Positions 16,379 to 27,462 are shown, numbered from the stretch's first letter. The stretch: 64,000 nt of DNA from Fictibacillus gelatini DSM 15865 (GCF_000430745.1 NZ_KE387231.1:1-64000); one strand, 5' to 3'. A program made the numbers and translations. The notes: generated by a model from the sequence alone, not told the origin.

Positions 16379-18076
16379 GTGAGAGAAATCACAAAGGATT
16401 TAAACAAAGAAGTATTAAACACGGACATGCTACGTGCCAGAATTATGAATTTGGAGTATGGTGACATTACTGTTGAAGAGATAAAAAGAATTTATATTGA
16501 AGAGACGGGAAAAGAACCACCTGCTCATATAAAAATTTACTGTTCCGATGATATGAAAGAACTCAAGAAAAAAGATTATGGCTTTGATGGAACGGTTATT
16601 CATTTTTATGACGAAAAGAAAGGAATTAATCAGGCTTACACAATCACAAGGGGAAGTGAAATAAAAGAAAAAGACAATTGGAGACCTCAAGATTGGATGT
16701 ATAATCTTTTTGGTATATTCATTGGACAAAATGATAAACAATATGAAGCTGCAAAACGTTTTGATGAAAAAGTAAATAAAAAAATAAATAAAGAGATGGC
16801 GTCAAAAAAAATGAAAACGCCATTAAAGAAATTTGGTCTTGGTCATTCTCTAGGAGGGAACTTAATACAAACCATACAACTGATTACAAATCAATTTCAG
16901 AATGTTTATGTTATAAATGATGCTCCCCCAAGCTTTTATCAACTTGCAAAAATAGACGGTAGTTTTTGGAGGACAATTTCTAAAAAATTCAATTTAAACC
17001 CCAACAACTACAATGAAATCTACAACGTCGACCCTGCCAAATTAAAAGCTTTTGCCGAGGAGTACTACAAAGAAATAGGGAAAAAGATTCATCATTTGAC
17101 CGCAAAAGAGGAAATGCTTTATGCGGCGAGTATTATTCGGGGATTTATGGATGTTGGCGACCGTCACTTTATTGATCCTGCGAAAAGTTCCCGAATCCGA
17201 GCACTTATCGAAAAGATTTCCGATAAAGACATGAAAGCGATTCAGACTTATTTATCAAAATACTCGGATGTCTATAATAATCAAGGGTTCGACGGCGTCG
17301 TAAAAGCAATGGCCGGGCTTGATCCAAAATTTATTGATAAACTATTAGAATATGATACGTCCGACTACTTTTTACACGGTGGAAGTATTATAAAAGATGC
17401 CGTCTCTAACGCTCTCGATATGAAAGTAAAAATTCCAGCTCTTGTTGAAAAAGTATCGGTTTTATATAAAAATTTAGACCCTATTTTTGAGATCTTCGTT
17501 GAACTCGATTACATGAGCCAGAAAGAAAAAGATAACGTTATACACGCGGTAAAAACAATAGAAAACGATTTGAAAGATATTCAAAATGCCGTTAAAGACG
17601 CTGCTGAATGGAATGGATTCTTATTTTTGAATCCTATCTATGAGGGATATAAAATTTACGAAATCATTGAAGTGTATAAGAAAATTAAACAAAAATATAA
17701 AGATATTAAAGGCCAGCTTAAAATCATTAAAGAGAATACGAAAAATCTAAAGGAAATTTTCCTCTCAAGCAAAAATGCTCACGGTTTGTTAAGTGTCATT
17801 AACGGATTAGGTGAAAAGAGCGGAAAGGCGTATAACAAAGCCGGTGACTTGATCTGGTTTAAAGGAAGCGGGAAAAAAATAAAGGTCAATCTTTCCTCGG
17901 CGGTAAGAATTTATAATAAAGGGTTAGAAATATGCCACGAAAAAGAAGAAGTTTTAAAAAAGTTAAAACAAGTGTACCATGACGAATATGTTGAAGATTT
18001 GCACTATCGAAAAAGCGATTTATTAAAGAAAATTAACGATATGGAAGAAAACCCGGGTCTTATCAACATTTATTAG
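16379..18076 (+). CDS. Lipase-like protein (alpha/beta hydrolase, DUF6792-like), probable type VII effector
   Basis: The protein has about 565 residues. An alpha/beta-hydrolase domain lies in the N-terminal half, with nucleophile elbow GLGHSLGGN (Ser157) and a following VYVINDAPP strand. A long helical C-terminal half (from about 290) ends in coiled coil. This order, enzyme first and helical targeting part last, is that of TslA, a type VII secreted lipase of Staphylococcus aureus. No signal peptide is present, which fits that route. A lipoprotein gene precedes it and two small helical proteins follow, as in the TslA locus. The start is unclear: the GTG used here lies inside a GAGGTGAG site that would best serve an in-frame ATC three codons later. 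Confidence 0.65.
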   Translation: MREITKDLNKEVLNTDMLRARIMNLEYGDITVEEIKRIYIEETGKEPPAHIKIYCSDDMKELKKKDYGFDGTVIHFYDEKKGINQAYTITRGSEIKEKDNWRPQDWMYNLFGIFIGQNDKQYEAAKRFDEKVNKKINKEMASKKMKTPLKKFGLGHSLGGNLIQTIQLITNQFQNVYVINDAPPSFYQLAKIDGSFWRTISKKFNLNPNNYNEIYNVDPAKLKAFAEEYYKEIGKKIHHLTAKEEMLYAASIIRGFMDVGDRHFIDPAKSSRIRALIEKISDKDMKAIQTYLSKYSDVYNNQGFDGVVKAMAGLDPKFIDKLLEYDTSDYFLHGGSIIKDAVSNALDMKVKIPALVEKVSVLYKNLDPIFEIFVELDYMSQKEKDNVIHAVKTIENDLKDIQNAVKDAAEWNGFLFLNPIYEGYKIYEIIEVYKKIKQKYKDIKGQLKIIKENTKNLKEIFLSSKNAHGLLSVINGLGEKSGKAYNKAGDLIWFKGSGKKIKVNLSSAVRIYNKGLEICHEKEEVLKKLKQVYHDEYVEDLHYRKSDLLKKINDMEENPGLINIY

Positions 18077-18111
18077 GCAAGTTCACTAGCGACGCCCAGG
18101 AAGTGTATACG

Positions 18112-18312
18112 TTGAAAAAAATTACCGTTCATGAAGATTTGAAACCATTAAATCAAACATTTACCGGTAGTTTTGATGAAATGTTTTCGTTTTACGAGAA
18201 AGAAATTGCAAAAGAAAAAATGTTAATAGTCAACATAAAAAAACAAATTGAACGTTTTTTTGAAAAAGAAGAAGAGGTTTCAAAAATTTTCAAGTTGCAA
18301 AATGGAAAGTGA
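18112..18312 (+). CDS. Small helical protein, possible secretion partner A of the lipase
   Basis: This protein of about 66 residues is almost all charged helix (EMFSFYEKEIAKEKMLIVNI onward). The TTG start sits 8 bases after AGGAAG; a GTG nine bases earlier overlaps that site. It follows the lipase gene by 35 bases and precedes another small helical gene by 9. In the TslA system two small helical proteins bind the helical end of the lipase and form the export-ready complex; the size and place here agree. No domain is recognised, and the role is inferred from context only. Confidence 0.5.
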   Translation: MKKITVHEDLKPLNQTFTGSFDEMFSFYEKEIAKEKMLIVNIKKQIERFFEKEEEVSKIFKLQNGK

Positions 18313-18321
18313 GGTGAGCAT

Positions 18322-18651
18322 ATGGAGCAAAGGAATATAGTTCATAAATTTGAGGATGAACTGGATTTAAGATATAAAGCGAATCGCTTTATTAAGCAGC
18401 TTAACGTTATGGAAGCGTTGAGCATGGAACTGGCAAAATTCATTCAAAAGGAAACGGACAACAGCGAAGGATCGATTATTGAAGCTATTAATCAAGAAGT
18501 AGAGTATCGCTCAATGTATATAAAAGGGTACAGTGATTTTTATGAAAAAGGTATGAAAGAAAAGGCGCAAACATACACGAACCATATTAACGATATGAAC
18601 CAACAGGAACTGACGTTATATTATGATGAAGTTAAAACAACAATCAAATGA
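18322..18651 (+). CDS. Small helical protein, possible secretion partner B of the lipase
   Basis: This protein of 109 residues is predicted to be all helical, of WXG100-like size but without a Trp-x-Gly motif. Its C-terminus is acidic and tyrosine-containing (LTLYYDEVKTTIK). A strong GAGGTGAGCAT ribosome binding site precedes the ATG. It closes the lipase island; the next gene has its own promoter. A TlaA/TlaB-like partner role is suggested by position and shape, not by sequence identity. Confidence 0.55.
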   Translation: MEQRNIVHKFEDELDLRYKANRFIKQLNVMEALSMELAKFIQKETDNSEGSIIEAINQEVEYRSMYIKGYSDFYEKGMKEKAQTYTNHINDMNQQELTLYYDEVKTTIK

Positions 18652-18690
18652 TACTCTTTATTTTACCTCATACTAGATACCTTTCCTCAA

Positions 18691-18718
18691 TTGTAAAAAT
18701 AAAATTTCATGATATAAT
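18691..18718 (+). promoter_or_regulatory. Probable promoter of the threonine/serine exporter genes
   Basis: TTGTAA and a perfect TATAAT are 16 bases apart, 39 bases before the first exporter gene. No terminator was seen for the upstream island. Confidence 0.55.
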
Positions 18719-18756
18719 TTTCATTCAAGAAGCTTAAAGTTATCGGAGCGGATGGA

Positions 18757-19512
18757 ATGGCCAATCAGTCGAATCACATACATGACGTTATTGAAATTTG
18801 CCTGCTTGCCGGGAAAATAATGCTTGAAAGCGGGGCGGAAACGTATCGGGTGGAAGATACGATGATGCGCATCGCTGCTTCATACGGAATTCATCATTCC
18901 CACAGCTATGTCACGCCTACCGGAATTATCTTCTCCATCGATGGGATCGAACCAACAAAATTAATCCGGATTTCGGAACGGACGACGGATTTGCAGAAAG
19001 TTACAATCGTCAACAGCATTTCAAGAAAGATCAGCAGCGGGGCTTTAACATTAAAAGAAGCATATAAAGAGCTAAAACAAGCGGAAAAGGCAAATCACGC
19101 GTATCCGATATGGCTGCAAATTGCGGCCTCGTCGATTGCCAGCGGTTGTTTTTTAATCATGTTCCACGGAAGATGGGATGATTTTATTCCTGCCCTTATT
19201 TCCGGCGGTGCGGGCTTTTTATGTCTCGTCTATTTTCACCGTTTGATCCAGATCAAGTTTTTTGCCGAATTTTTGTCCTCTCTCCTCATCGGATTATTGT
19301 CGCTTTCGTTTGTTAAAAGCGGAATTGGCCATGAGCTCGATAAAATCATTATCGGTTCAGTCATGCCTTTAGTTCCCGGACTTTTAATAACGAATGCAGT
19401 CAGAGACTTAATGGCCGGTCACCTCGTATCAGGATTGTCGAAAGGCGCCGAAGCCTTTTTAACGGCATTTGCCATTGGAACAGGAATCGCCATTATGTTT
19501 TCATTATTTTAA
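18757..19512 (+). CDS. ThrE-family threonine/serine exporter, N-terminal subunit (YjjP-like)
   Basis: This protein of 251 residues corresponds to the N-terminal half (DUF1212) of the ThrE exporter. A cytoplasmic part contains GKIMLESGAETYRVEDTM, the hallmark segment, and residues about 115 to 250 form five membrane helices with VPGLLITNAVRDLMAGHL. ThrE exports L-threonine and L-serine by proton exchange. The C-terminal half is the next gene, so the transporter is split into two subunits, as is usual in Bacillus. The start is the ATG 8 bases after CGGAG. Confidence 0.88.
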   Translation: MANQSNHIHDVIEICLLAGKIMLESGAETYRVEDTMMRIAASYGIHHSHSYVTPTGIIFSIDGIEPTKLIRISERTTDLQKVTIVNSISRKISSGALTLKEAYKELKQAEKANHAYPIWLQIAASSIASGCFLIMFHGRWDDFIPALISGGAGFLCLVYFHRLIQIKFFAEFLSSLLIGLLSLSFVKSGIGHELDKIIIGSVMPLVPGLLITNAVRDLMAGHLVSGLSKGAEAFLTAFAIGTGIAIMFSLF

Positions 19513-19526
19513 CGGAGTGGATGACA

Positions 19527-19961
19527 ATGACGATGATCGAACAATTAGTGACAAGTTTTATCGCCTCCGGGGCCTTTGGTATCCTGTTCAACGTGCCAAG
19601 ACAAACGTTGTTAAAATGTGGGATTGTCGGCATGCTCGGTTGGATTATTTATTTTCTACTAGATATAGAAGAAGTCGATCAAGTGTTGGCTACGTCGATC
19701 GCCGCCTTTTTTGTCGCGGTAATTAGCCATTTTTTTGCAAAAAGGTACAAAACGCCAATCATTATTTATAGTGTGGCGGGTATCATCCCGTTAGTCCCCG
19801 GCGGACTCGCCTATGATGCAATGAGGAATTTTGTTGAAAATGATTATAATATCGCGATTCAATTGGCGGCAAAAGCCTTCATGATATCCGGGGCCATCGC
19901 TTTTGGCCTTGTATTTTCAGAAGTCATCAACCAGATGATCCGAAAAATGAAATTTAAATAA
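19527..19961 (+). CDS. ThrE-family threonine/serine exporter, C-terminal subunit (YjjB-like)
   Basis: This protein of about 144 residues is all membrane (four to five helices). It has the DUF3815 hallmark IPLVPGGLAYDAMRNFVEND, which mirrors the motif in the partner subunit. It follows the first subunit by 14 bases and the two must work together in the membrane. The ATG chosen is 9 bases after GGAG; one six bases earlier is too close. Confidence 0.87.
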   Translation: MTMIEQLVTSFIASGAFGILFNVPRQTLLKCGIVGMLGWIIYFLLDIEEVDQVLATSIAAFFVAVISHFFAKRYKTPIIIYSVAGIIPLVPGGLAYDAMRNFVENDYNIAIQLAAKAFMISGAIAFGLVFSEVINQMIRKMKFK

Positions 19962-19989
19962 CATTAAGAACTTCCACTAATTGCACTAA

Positions 19990-21666
<1,677 letters not shown>

Positions 21667-21670
21667 GAAG

Positions 21671-21706
21671 CTTGGGCGCGGGGATTTCCCGCGCTCAAGT
21701 TTTTTA
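21671..21706 (+). terminator. Terminator of the ABC-F gene
   Basis: CTTGGGCGCGGG pairs with CCCGCGCTCAAG over a short loop and is followed by six to seven T. Confidence 0.92.
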
Positions 21707-21917
21707 TTGCGTTAAACGTACAATTAGCAAATGTTCCGCCAAACTTTTTCTGAAAAATCCACATTTTTGTCTTCACACAGTGAAAACCTGGCATTTCTTA
21801 ATTCTTTCTTGATTGCAGAAAAAAATTCTTATTTCATTTCCTCCATCATTATGTATAATAGACTAAGATTTATAGTAAACTTTGAGTTTTGCATCAATAA
21901 ACTTTATTGTCTTGAAG

Positions 21918-21934
21918 TTTACTATTAGTAAACA
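21918..21934. promoter_or_regulatory. Operator-like palindrome before the cupin/XRE-pot operon
   Basis: GTTTACTATTAGTAAAC is a perfect 7-3-7 inverted repeat ending 17 bases before the regulator start. Related half-sites (AGTAAACTTT, ATAAACTTT) lie up to 50 bases upstream, after a TATAAT at 21854. Autorepression by the XRE protein is a reasonable guess. Confidence 0.5.
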
Positions 21935-21951
21935 GGATGGAAGGGTACACG

Positions 21952-22494
21952 ATGCAAATTGGGAAAAAAATAAAAAATTTGCGCTTGAAAAAAGGGTTGA
22001 CTCAGGAAGAACTTGGAGAGCGCACAGATTTAAGCAAAGGGTACATTTCGCAGTTGGAGCGAGATTTAAGCTCGCCATCAATGGAGACGTTTTTTGACAT
22101 TTTAGAAGTGCTTGGCTGCACCCCGAAACAGTTTTTTGATGAAGAAGAACGGGAACAAAAAGTCGTTTACAAGGAAGAGGATCAAACCGGATTCATTGAT
22201 GAAGAACGGGGTTACCGCATTCAATGGCTCGTACCGGAGTCGAACGAAAAAGAAATGGAACCTGTTCGCTTGACGCTACAGGCAAAAGGGGAGTTCAAAC
22301 AGTTTGAGCCGTCTCTTTCTGAAACGTTTGCCTTTGTATTAAGCGGCCGTATTGCCGTCAGATTGGGCAAACGGACCTATTTTGCGAAAGCAGGTGAATC
22401 GATCTACTTTCATGCATCAGATGAACACCAGATCATCAATGACGATGATGGCCCGTCAGAGTTGCTTCTTGTTGCCACAGATTCTTATTTATAA
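21952..22494 (+). CDS. XRE-family regulator with cupin domain, probable polyamine-uptake regulator
   Basis: This protein of about 180 residues has an N-terminal XRE helix-turn-helix ([20 protein letters not shown]) and a C-terminal cupin (from about 105: [18 protein letters not shown], later [10 protein letters not shown]). Regulators of this PuuR/YdcN type sense a small molecule in the cupin and often sit in front of potABCD, as here. The ATG at MQIGKK has AAGGG 6 bases upstream; an ATG five codons earlier is possible. potA starts 23 bases after the stop, so it is likely the first gene of the pot operon and controls it. Confidence 0.85.
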   Translation: MQIGKKIKNLRLKKGLTQEELGERTDLSKGYISQLERDLSSPSMETFFDILEVLGCTPKQFFDEEEREQKVVYKEEDQTGFIDEERGYRIQWLVPESNEKEMEPVRLTLQAKGEFKQFEPSLSETFAFVLSGRIAVRLGKRTYFAKAGESIYFHASDEHQIINDDDGPSELLLVATDSYL

Positions 22495-22517
22495 ATCTAA
22501 CCGATAGGAGTGTTACA

Positions 22518-23624
22518 ATGGCAGATCGCACGATTATTCGCTTTGAACATGTCACGAAACAATATGATGACGACCCCGCTGTACTTAATGATGTCAGTTT
22601 TGAAATCGAGCGCGGGAAATTTTATACGCTGCTTGGTCCTTCAGGTTGCGGGAAAACAACGATTCTGCGGCTAATTGCAGGATTTATCGAGCCGTCAAAA
22701 GGAAAGATATACTTTAACGGAAAAGTGATTAATAACCTTCCAGCTAATAAGCGCCAGGTCAATACGGTCTTTCAAGACTATGCACTATTTCCGCATTTGA
22801 ATGTATTTGAAAATGTCGCCTTTGGACTAAAGATTAAAAAAATGAAAAAGTCCGACATTGAGGAAAAAGTAAAGGAAGCTCTTCGTTTTGTCAATCTCGC
22901 TGGCTATGAAGCACGGGAAATCAGGGAGATGTCTGGTGGGCAGAGGCAGCGGGTTGCGATTGCACGGGCGATCGTCAACGAGCCAGAAGTCATTTTACTT
23001 GATGAACCGCTCTCAGCCCTTGATTTGAAACTACGAACCGAAATGCAATATGAATTAAGAGAACTCCAGCGCCGGCTCGGAATTACCTTTATTTTCGTCA
23101 CCCACGACCAGGAAGAAGCGCTCGCCATGTCTGATGAAATCTTTGTTTTAAATGAAGGGAAAATCCAACAAAGCGGGACGCCGACGGATATTTATGATGA
23201 ACCGATCAACCGGTTCGTTGCCGATTTTATAGGAGAATCAAATATCGTACCGGGGAAAATGATCCGGGACTTTCTCATTGAATTTAATGGGAAGCAATTC
23301 GAATGTGTGGACGGCGGTTTTCATCCTGATGAATCCGTTGAAGCCGTCATCAGACCGGAAGATTTGCAAATTACGACACCTGAACAAGGGAAACTTCAAG
23401 TTCGCGTCGATTCCCAGCTGTTCCGCGGAGTCCATTATGAGATTTGTTGTTTTGATGAAGACGGCAATGAATGGCTCGTCCATTCAACGAAAAAAGCGGT
23501 AGTTGGCGATAACATTGGCCTGACGTTTGATCCTGAGGCGATCCACGTCATGCGTTTTGGAGAAACGGAAGAAGAATTTGATAAACGCCTGGAAGCGTAC
23601 GAAGAGGCCGGCCATGCAAAGTAG
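22518..23624 (+). CDS. potA: Spermidine/putrescine ABC transporter, ATP-binding subunit
   Basis: This protein of 368 residues powers polyamine import. Walker A is GPSGCGKTT near 38, Q-loop [10 protein letters not shown], signature MSGGQRQRV, Walker [13 protein letters not shown] and His-switch [10 protein letters not shown]. The C-terminal part is the TOBE regulatory domain (around EAVIRPEDL). It is the first transport gene of a regulator-potABCD operon and its end overlaps potB by 11 bases. Confidence 0.93.
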   Translation: MADRTIIRFEHVTKQYDDDPAVLNDVSFEIERGKFYTLLGPSGCGKTTILRLIAGFIEPSKGKIYFNGKVINNLPANKRQVNTVFQDYALFPHLNVFENVAFGLKIKKMKKSDIEEKVKEALRFVNLAGYEAREIREMSGGQRQRVAIARAIVNEPEVILLDEPLSALDLKLRTEMQYELRELQRRLGITFIFVTHDQEEALAMSDEIFVLNEGKIQQSGTPTDIYDEPINRFVADFIGESNIVPGKMIRDFLIEFNGKQFECVDGGFHPDESVEAVIRPEDLQITTPEQGKLQVRVDSQLFRGVHYEICCFDEDGNEWLVHSTKKAVVGDNIGLTFDPEAIHVMRFGETEEEFDKRLEAYEEAGHAK

Positions 23625-24405
23625 AACGAGAAATATCTATTTAATTCCTTATGTGTTATGGATTGTCCTTTTCGTCATTGCGCCGATTGTTCTTGTCGTC
23701 TATTATTCTTTTTTCGATATTGAAGGGCATTTTACGCTTTTAAATTATAAAAAGTTTTTTACACCGGTCTATTTACGCATGACGCTCAGCTCATTCTGGT
23801 ATGCTTTCTTAATTACAGTATTCTGCCTTTTGCTTGCATATCCAACTGCGCTTCTCTTAACGAAAACGAAACATAAGCAACTGTGGCTGCTTCTCATTAT
23901 TTTGCCGACATGGGTCAATTTGCTTTTAAAAGCGTATGCCTTTCTCGGCATCTTTGGTGCGTTCGGCCCGGCAAATGCGCTTCTGGAAACGCTCGGAATC
24001 GGGCAAAAACAGCTGTTATTCACCGACTTTAGCTTTGTCTTTACATCGGTTTATATTTTCATTCCTTTTATGATTTTGCCCATTTTCAACTCGCTGGAAG
24101 AGCTAAGCCCGTCTTTTGTTGATGCGGCACGCGACCTCGGAGCTTCGCCGTGGACGACATTTCGGCGTGTCATTTTTCCATTGACGCTTGATGGGGTAAA
24201 GTCGGGGTGCCAGGCCGTCTTTATTCCGGCATTGTCTTTATTCATGCTGGCCCGATTAATTGCCGGAAACCGCGTCATTACACTCGGTACGGCAATTGAA
24301 GAGCATTTTCTCGTTACCCAGGACTGGGGAATGGGCTCGACCATCGCTGTCTTTTTAATCATTGCGATGGCCATCATCATGATTTTAACAGGAAGTCGGA
24401 GGTGA
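23614..24405 (+). CDS. potB: Spermidine/putrescine ABC transporter, permease
   Basis: This inner-membrane permease has about 263 residues and six helices. The EAA loop, which docks PotA, reads [20 protein letters not shown]. The start is the ATG of [10 protein letters not shown] inside the end of potA; a longer in-frame start would extend back through potA coding sequence without a ribosome binding site. Translation is probably coupled. It pairs with PotC. Confidence 0.92.
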   Translation: MQSRTRNIYLIPYVLWIVLFVIAPIVLVVYYSFFDIEGHFTLLNYKKFFTPVYLRMTLSSFWYAFLITVFCLLLAYPTALLLTKTKHKQLWLLLIILPTWVNLLLKAYAFLGIFGAFGPANALLETLGIGQKQLLFTDFSFVFTSVYIFIPFMILPIFNSLEELSPSFVDAARDLGASPWTTFRRVIFPLTLDGVKSGCQAVFIPALSLFMLARLIAGNRVITLGTAIEEHFLVTQDWGMGSTIAVFLIIAMAIIMILTGSRR

Positions 24406-24414
24406 GGATGTCAC

Positions 24415-25221
24415 ATGAGAGCAAAACGAAAACTGGCAAACGTTTATTTAATTGTCATCTTTGTTATTCTTTACGCTCCGATTTTTTATTTGATGTACTA
24501 TTCGTTCAATAGCGGCGGTTCAATGCACGATTTTAAAGGGTTTACGCTTGAATGGTATAAAGAAGTGTTTCACGACACGCGCCTGTTTATTATCGTTTTA
24601 AATACGCTTGTCATTGCGCTACTATCAGCCGCCATTTCGACCATTCTCGGTGTCATCGGCGCACTTGCGATTCAAATGTTGAGGAAACGGCAAGTGAAAA
24701 ATTCGCTTTTAACGCTCAATAACGTATTGATTGTAAGTCCTGATGTTATTATTGGCGCATCCTTTTTAATTCTTTTTACGATTATGGGCATTAAGCTCGG
24801 GTTTATTTCCGTGCTGCTTTCACACATTGCTTTTAGCGTTCCGATCGTCGTCATTATGGTACTGCCAAAGCTACAGGAGATGAGCCCGACATTGGTTGAT
24901 GCAGCCCGTGATTTAGGGGCGAACCGATGGCAAGTTCTATCAAAAGTTGTGCTCCCATTTATTACTCCGGGCATTTTTGCAGGGTTCTTTATGGCGCTGA
25001 CCTACTCGCTGGACGACTTTGCGGTCACGTTTTTCGTAACGGGAAATGGTTTTTCCACCTTATCCGTTGAAATTTACTCCAGAGCCCGGCAAGGAATATC
25101 ATTGTCGATTAACGCGCTGTCGACTCTAATTTTTTTATTTACGATTATGCTTGTCGTTGGCTATTATTTTGTGAATAAGAAAACCGGCAAGTCAAACGGA
25201 ATGGGGGTAAGAGGCCGATGA
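24415..25221 (+). CDS. potC: Spermidine/putrescine ABC transporter, second permease
   Basis: This permease of 268 residues has six helices and the EAA loop [33 protein letters not shown] lies before the ATG. The stop overlaps the potD start by four bases. It forms the membrane channel with PotB. Confidence 0.92.
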   Translation: MRAKRKLANVYLIVIFVILYAPIFYLMYYSFNSGGSMHDFKGFTLEWYKEVFHDTRLFIIVLNTLVIALLSAAISTILGVIGALAIQMLRKRQVKNSLLTLNNVLIVSPDVIIGASFLILFTIMGIKLGFISVLLSHIAFSVPIVVIMVLPKLQEMSPTLVDAARDLGANRWQVLSKVVLPFITPGIFAGFFMALTYSLDDFAVTFFVTGNGFSTLSVEIYSRARQGISLSINALSTLIFLFTIMLVVGYYFVNKKTGKSNGMGVRGR

Positions 25222-26291
25222 AACAGCTAGTGCGTGTTTTCGCTACGATATTCATTGTCGCATTTGGCTTAATGTTTTTAGCCGCCCGTTTGAACATGAC
25301 GGAAGGGTATTCGGGGAACAATACATTAACCATCTATAACTGGGGCGATTATATTGATCCGGATTTAATCAAGCAATTTGAAAAAGAGACAGGGATTAAA
25401 GTCATTTACCAAACGTTCGATTCTAATGAAGCAATGATGACAAAAATTTCCCAGGGCGGAACAACATTTGATGTTGCTGTGCCTTCTGAATATATGATCA
25501 GCAAAATGAAAGAAGAGCATCTGCTTATTCCGATCGATCATTCAAAGCTTCCGAATTTGAAATACATTGATCCTCGTTTTATGGATTTGTCATTTGATCC
25601 GAACAATAAATATTCGATCCCGTATTTTTGGGGGACGGTTGGGATCGCCTACAATTCTTCCATGCTTGGAGGAAAAAAGATTACAAACTGGAATGACTTA
25701 TGGGACAAAGATTTACGCAATCAAATTTTGCTTGTTGACGGTGCCCGCGAGGTTATGGGAATGGGACTGAATAGCCTTCACTATTCGCTTAATGATACGA
25801 ACGAAGCCCATCTTCAAGAAGCGAAAAAGAAGCTGGCTTCGCTCACTCCGAATGTAAAAGCGATTATAGGAGATGAAATTAAAATTCTGCTTGCAAATAG
25901 AGAAGCTGCAGTAGGCGTGGTTTGGTCCGGCGAAGCGGCGGAAATGATCAGTGAAAATAAAGAGCTGAATTATGTTATACCAAAAGAAGGCTCAAATTTA
26001 TGGTTTGACAACATGGTCATTCCGAAAACGGCAAAAAATATAGATGGGGCCCATCAATTTATCAATTTCATGCTTGATCCGAAACATGCTGCGCAAAATG
26101 CCGAATATATTGGCTATTCCACGCCAAACAAAAAGGCGCTCGACTATTTGCCGAAAAACATTGCAAATGACAAGCGGTTTTATCCTGATCCAGAAACGAC
26201 GAAAAAGCTGGAAGTGTATGAAAATCTCGGAAAGAGCATGCTTGCCCATTACAATGAGCTTTTCCTGGAATTTAAGATGCACCGGAAATAA
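25218..26291 (+). CDS. potD: Spermidine/putrescine-binding protein
   Basis: This extracellular receptor of 357 residues feeds polyamines to PotBC. Family segments are TLTIYNWGDYIDPDLIKQFE, TFDSNEAMMTKI, AVPSEYMI and YFWGTVGIAYN. The N-terminus has a hydrophobic segment (FATIFIVAFGLMFLAA) but no lipobox Cys, so it is probably held by an uncleaved anchor, or released, rather than lipid-linked as in many Gram-positive receptors. It is the last gene of the pot operon; the next gene follows at 26 bases. Confidence 0.92.
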   Translation: MKQLVRVFATIFIVAFGLMFLAARLNMTEGYSGNNTLTIYNWGDYIDPDLIKQFEKETGIKVIYQTFDSNEAMMTKISQGGTTFDVAVPSEYMISKMKEEHLLIPIDHSKLPNLKYIDPRFMDLSFDPNNKYSIPYFWGTVGIAYNSSMLGGKKITNWNDLWDKDLRNQILLVDGAREVMGMGLNSLHYSLNDTNEAHLQEAKKKLASLTPNVKAIIGDEIKILLANREAAVGVVWSGEAAEMISENKELNYVIPKEGSNLWFDNMVIPKTAKNIDGAHQFINFMLDPKHAAQNAEYIGYSTPNKKALDYLPKNIANDKRFYPDPETTKKLEVYENLGKSMLAHYNELFLEFKMHRK

Positions 26292-26317
26292 TAGGTTTAG
26301 CGGAAAGGACAGGAACA

Positions 26318-26935
26318 ATGAAGAATCATCATCCCGCCCCTTTGCCAGAAAAATTTTTTCAACAACCGACAATAGAGCTTGCAATGGCCTTGCTTGGCTG
26401 TTTACTAATCAAAGAAACAGAGGAAGGAATTGCTTCGGGATTTATCGTTGAGACAGAAGCCTATATTGGACCTGGAGATCGGGCGGCCCACAGTTTCGGG
26501 AACAGGAGAACGAAACGGACAGAAGTTATGTTTCATGAGGCCGGGCACGTTTATACGTATACGATGCACACTCATTGCCTCGTGAATGTCGTTAGCGGCG
26601 GAATCGATGAACCTGAAGCAGTGTTGATTCGTGCGCTCGAACCTTATTGCGGGGTGGATCTTATGTATAAACGAAGAGGGGCGAAGAATGAAAGGGAATT
26701 GAGTAACGGTCCCGGAAAATTAACAAAGGCATTTGGGATTGGTATGGAAGACTATGGACGGATGTTCACGAATCCTCCTTTATATTTAGCTGAAGGGTAC
26801 AGGCCGGCAGAGATCTCACGAGGGCCAAGAATAGGAATAGAGAACTCGGGAGAAGCAAAGGACTACCCGTGGCGTTTTTGGATAACAGGGAACCGGTTTG
26901 TTTCAAAAAATAAGCAGGGAATAAAAATAAGATGA
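26318..26935 (+). CDS. mpg: DNA-3-methyladenine glycosylase (AAG/Mpg type)
   Basis: This protein of 205 residues of the eukaryote-like AAG family removes alkylated purines from DNA. Visible are ALLGCLLIKETEEG, the catalytic Glu region VETEAYIGPGDRAAHSF, the intercalating loop and GHVYTYTMHTHCLVNVV, and NGPGKLTKAFGI. B. subtilis YxlJ (Aag) is similar in size. AAAGGACAGG precedes the ATG. The stop lies in a bidirectional terminator shared with the convergent HU gene. Confidence 0.93.
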   Translation: MKNHHPAPLPEKFFQQPTIELAMALLGCLLIKETEEGIASGFIVETEAYIGPGDRAAHSFGNRRTKRTEVMFHEAGHVYTYTMHTHCLVNVVSGGIDEPEAVLIRALEPYCGVDLMYKRRGAKNERELSNGPGKLTKAFGIGMEDYGRMFTNPPLYLAEGYRPAEISRGPRIGIENSGEAKDYPWRFWITGNRFVSKNKQGIKIR

Positions 26936-26957
26936 GCGCTAAGGCTCATCTTATTTT
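26924..26957. terminator. Bidirectional terminator between mpg and the HU gene
   Basis: AAAATAAGATGAGC and GCTCATCTTATTTT form a 14-bp perfect stem with a six-base loop. A-rich and T-rich ends make it usable from both strands. Both convergent stop codons lie in its arms. Confidence 0.85.
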
Positions 26958-27223
26958 GTTGCTTCTTTTAATTCTTTCCCTGGCTTAAAGGCAGGAGCTT
27001 TAGATGCAGGGATATCGATTTCTTCTCCGGTTTGAGGGTTGCGTCCTTTACGGGCGGAACGCTCACGAACTTCAAATGTCCCAAATCCGATCAATTGTAC
27101 TTTCTCGCCATTTTTTAATGCCTCAGTGATCGATTCGAATAATGAATCAACAACTTGAGCGGCATCTTTTTTACTTAATCCGCTTTTTTCAGCAACACTT
27201 GCTACTAATTCTGTTTTATTCAT
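26951..27223 (-). CDS. hup: HU-family DNA-binding protein
   Basis: This histone-like protein of 90 residues bends and compacts DNA as a dimer. The hallmark [20 protein letters not shown] arm and the [10 protein letters not shown] end are present. An AAAGGAGG ribosome binding site lies 10 bases before the ATG; a second AAAGGAGG about 35 bases upstream has no start nearby. Sequence differs enough from B. subtilis Hbs that it may be a second HU copy in the genome, which cannot be checked here. Confidence 0.93.
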   Translation of the reverse strand: MNKTELVASVAEKSGLSKKDAAQVVDSLFESITEALKNGEKVQLIGFGTFEVRERSARKGRNPQTGEEIDIPASKAPAFKPGKELKEATK

Positions 27224-27462
27224 TGAATAAATACCTCCTTTTTAAACACGCCCTAAAAGAGGGGGCTAAAGTCCTCCTTTTTGAACAGGCACTATAAGTA
27301 TAGCCAAAAAAAATCAGAAATACAAAACATTCATTCGTACGGAGTAGAATTTTACCGATAAATTATGGAAATGGTTAATTTCTCTAGAATTCTATTTTTT
27401 AAATTGTTATAATCGAATGAAAAAATAAAATAAGTCGAAAATCAAGAAAGGGATGCTTACCG

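Noticed and set aside
19469-19726. Alternative-frame coding region across the two exporter genes
   Set aside because: It overlaps both exporter subunits in another frame and has no ribosome binding site or family likeness.
25218-26291. PotD without lipobox as a truncation
   Set aside because: The hydrophobic N-terminus is intact and the overlap with potC fixes the start; similar anchored forms are probably usual in Bacillus.
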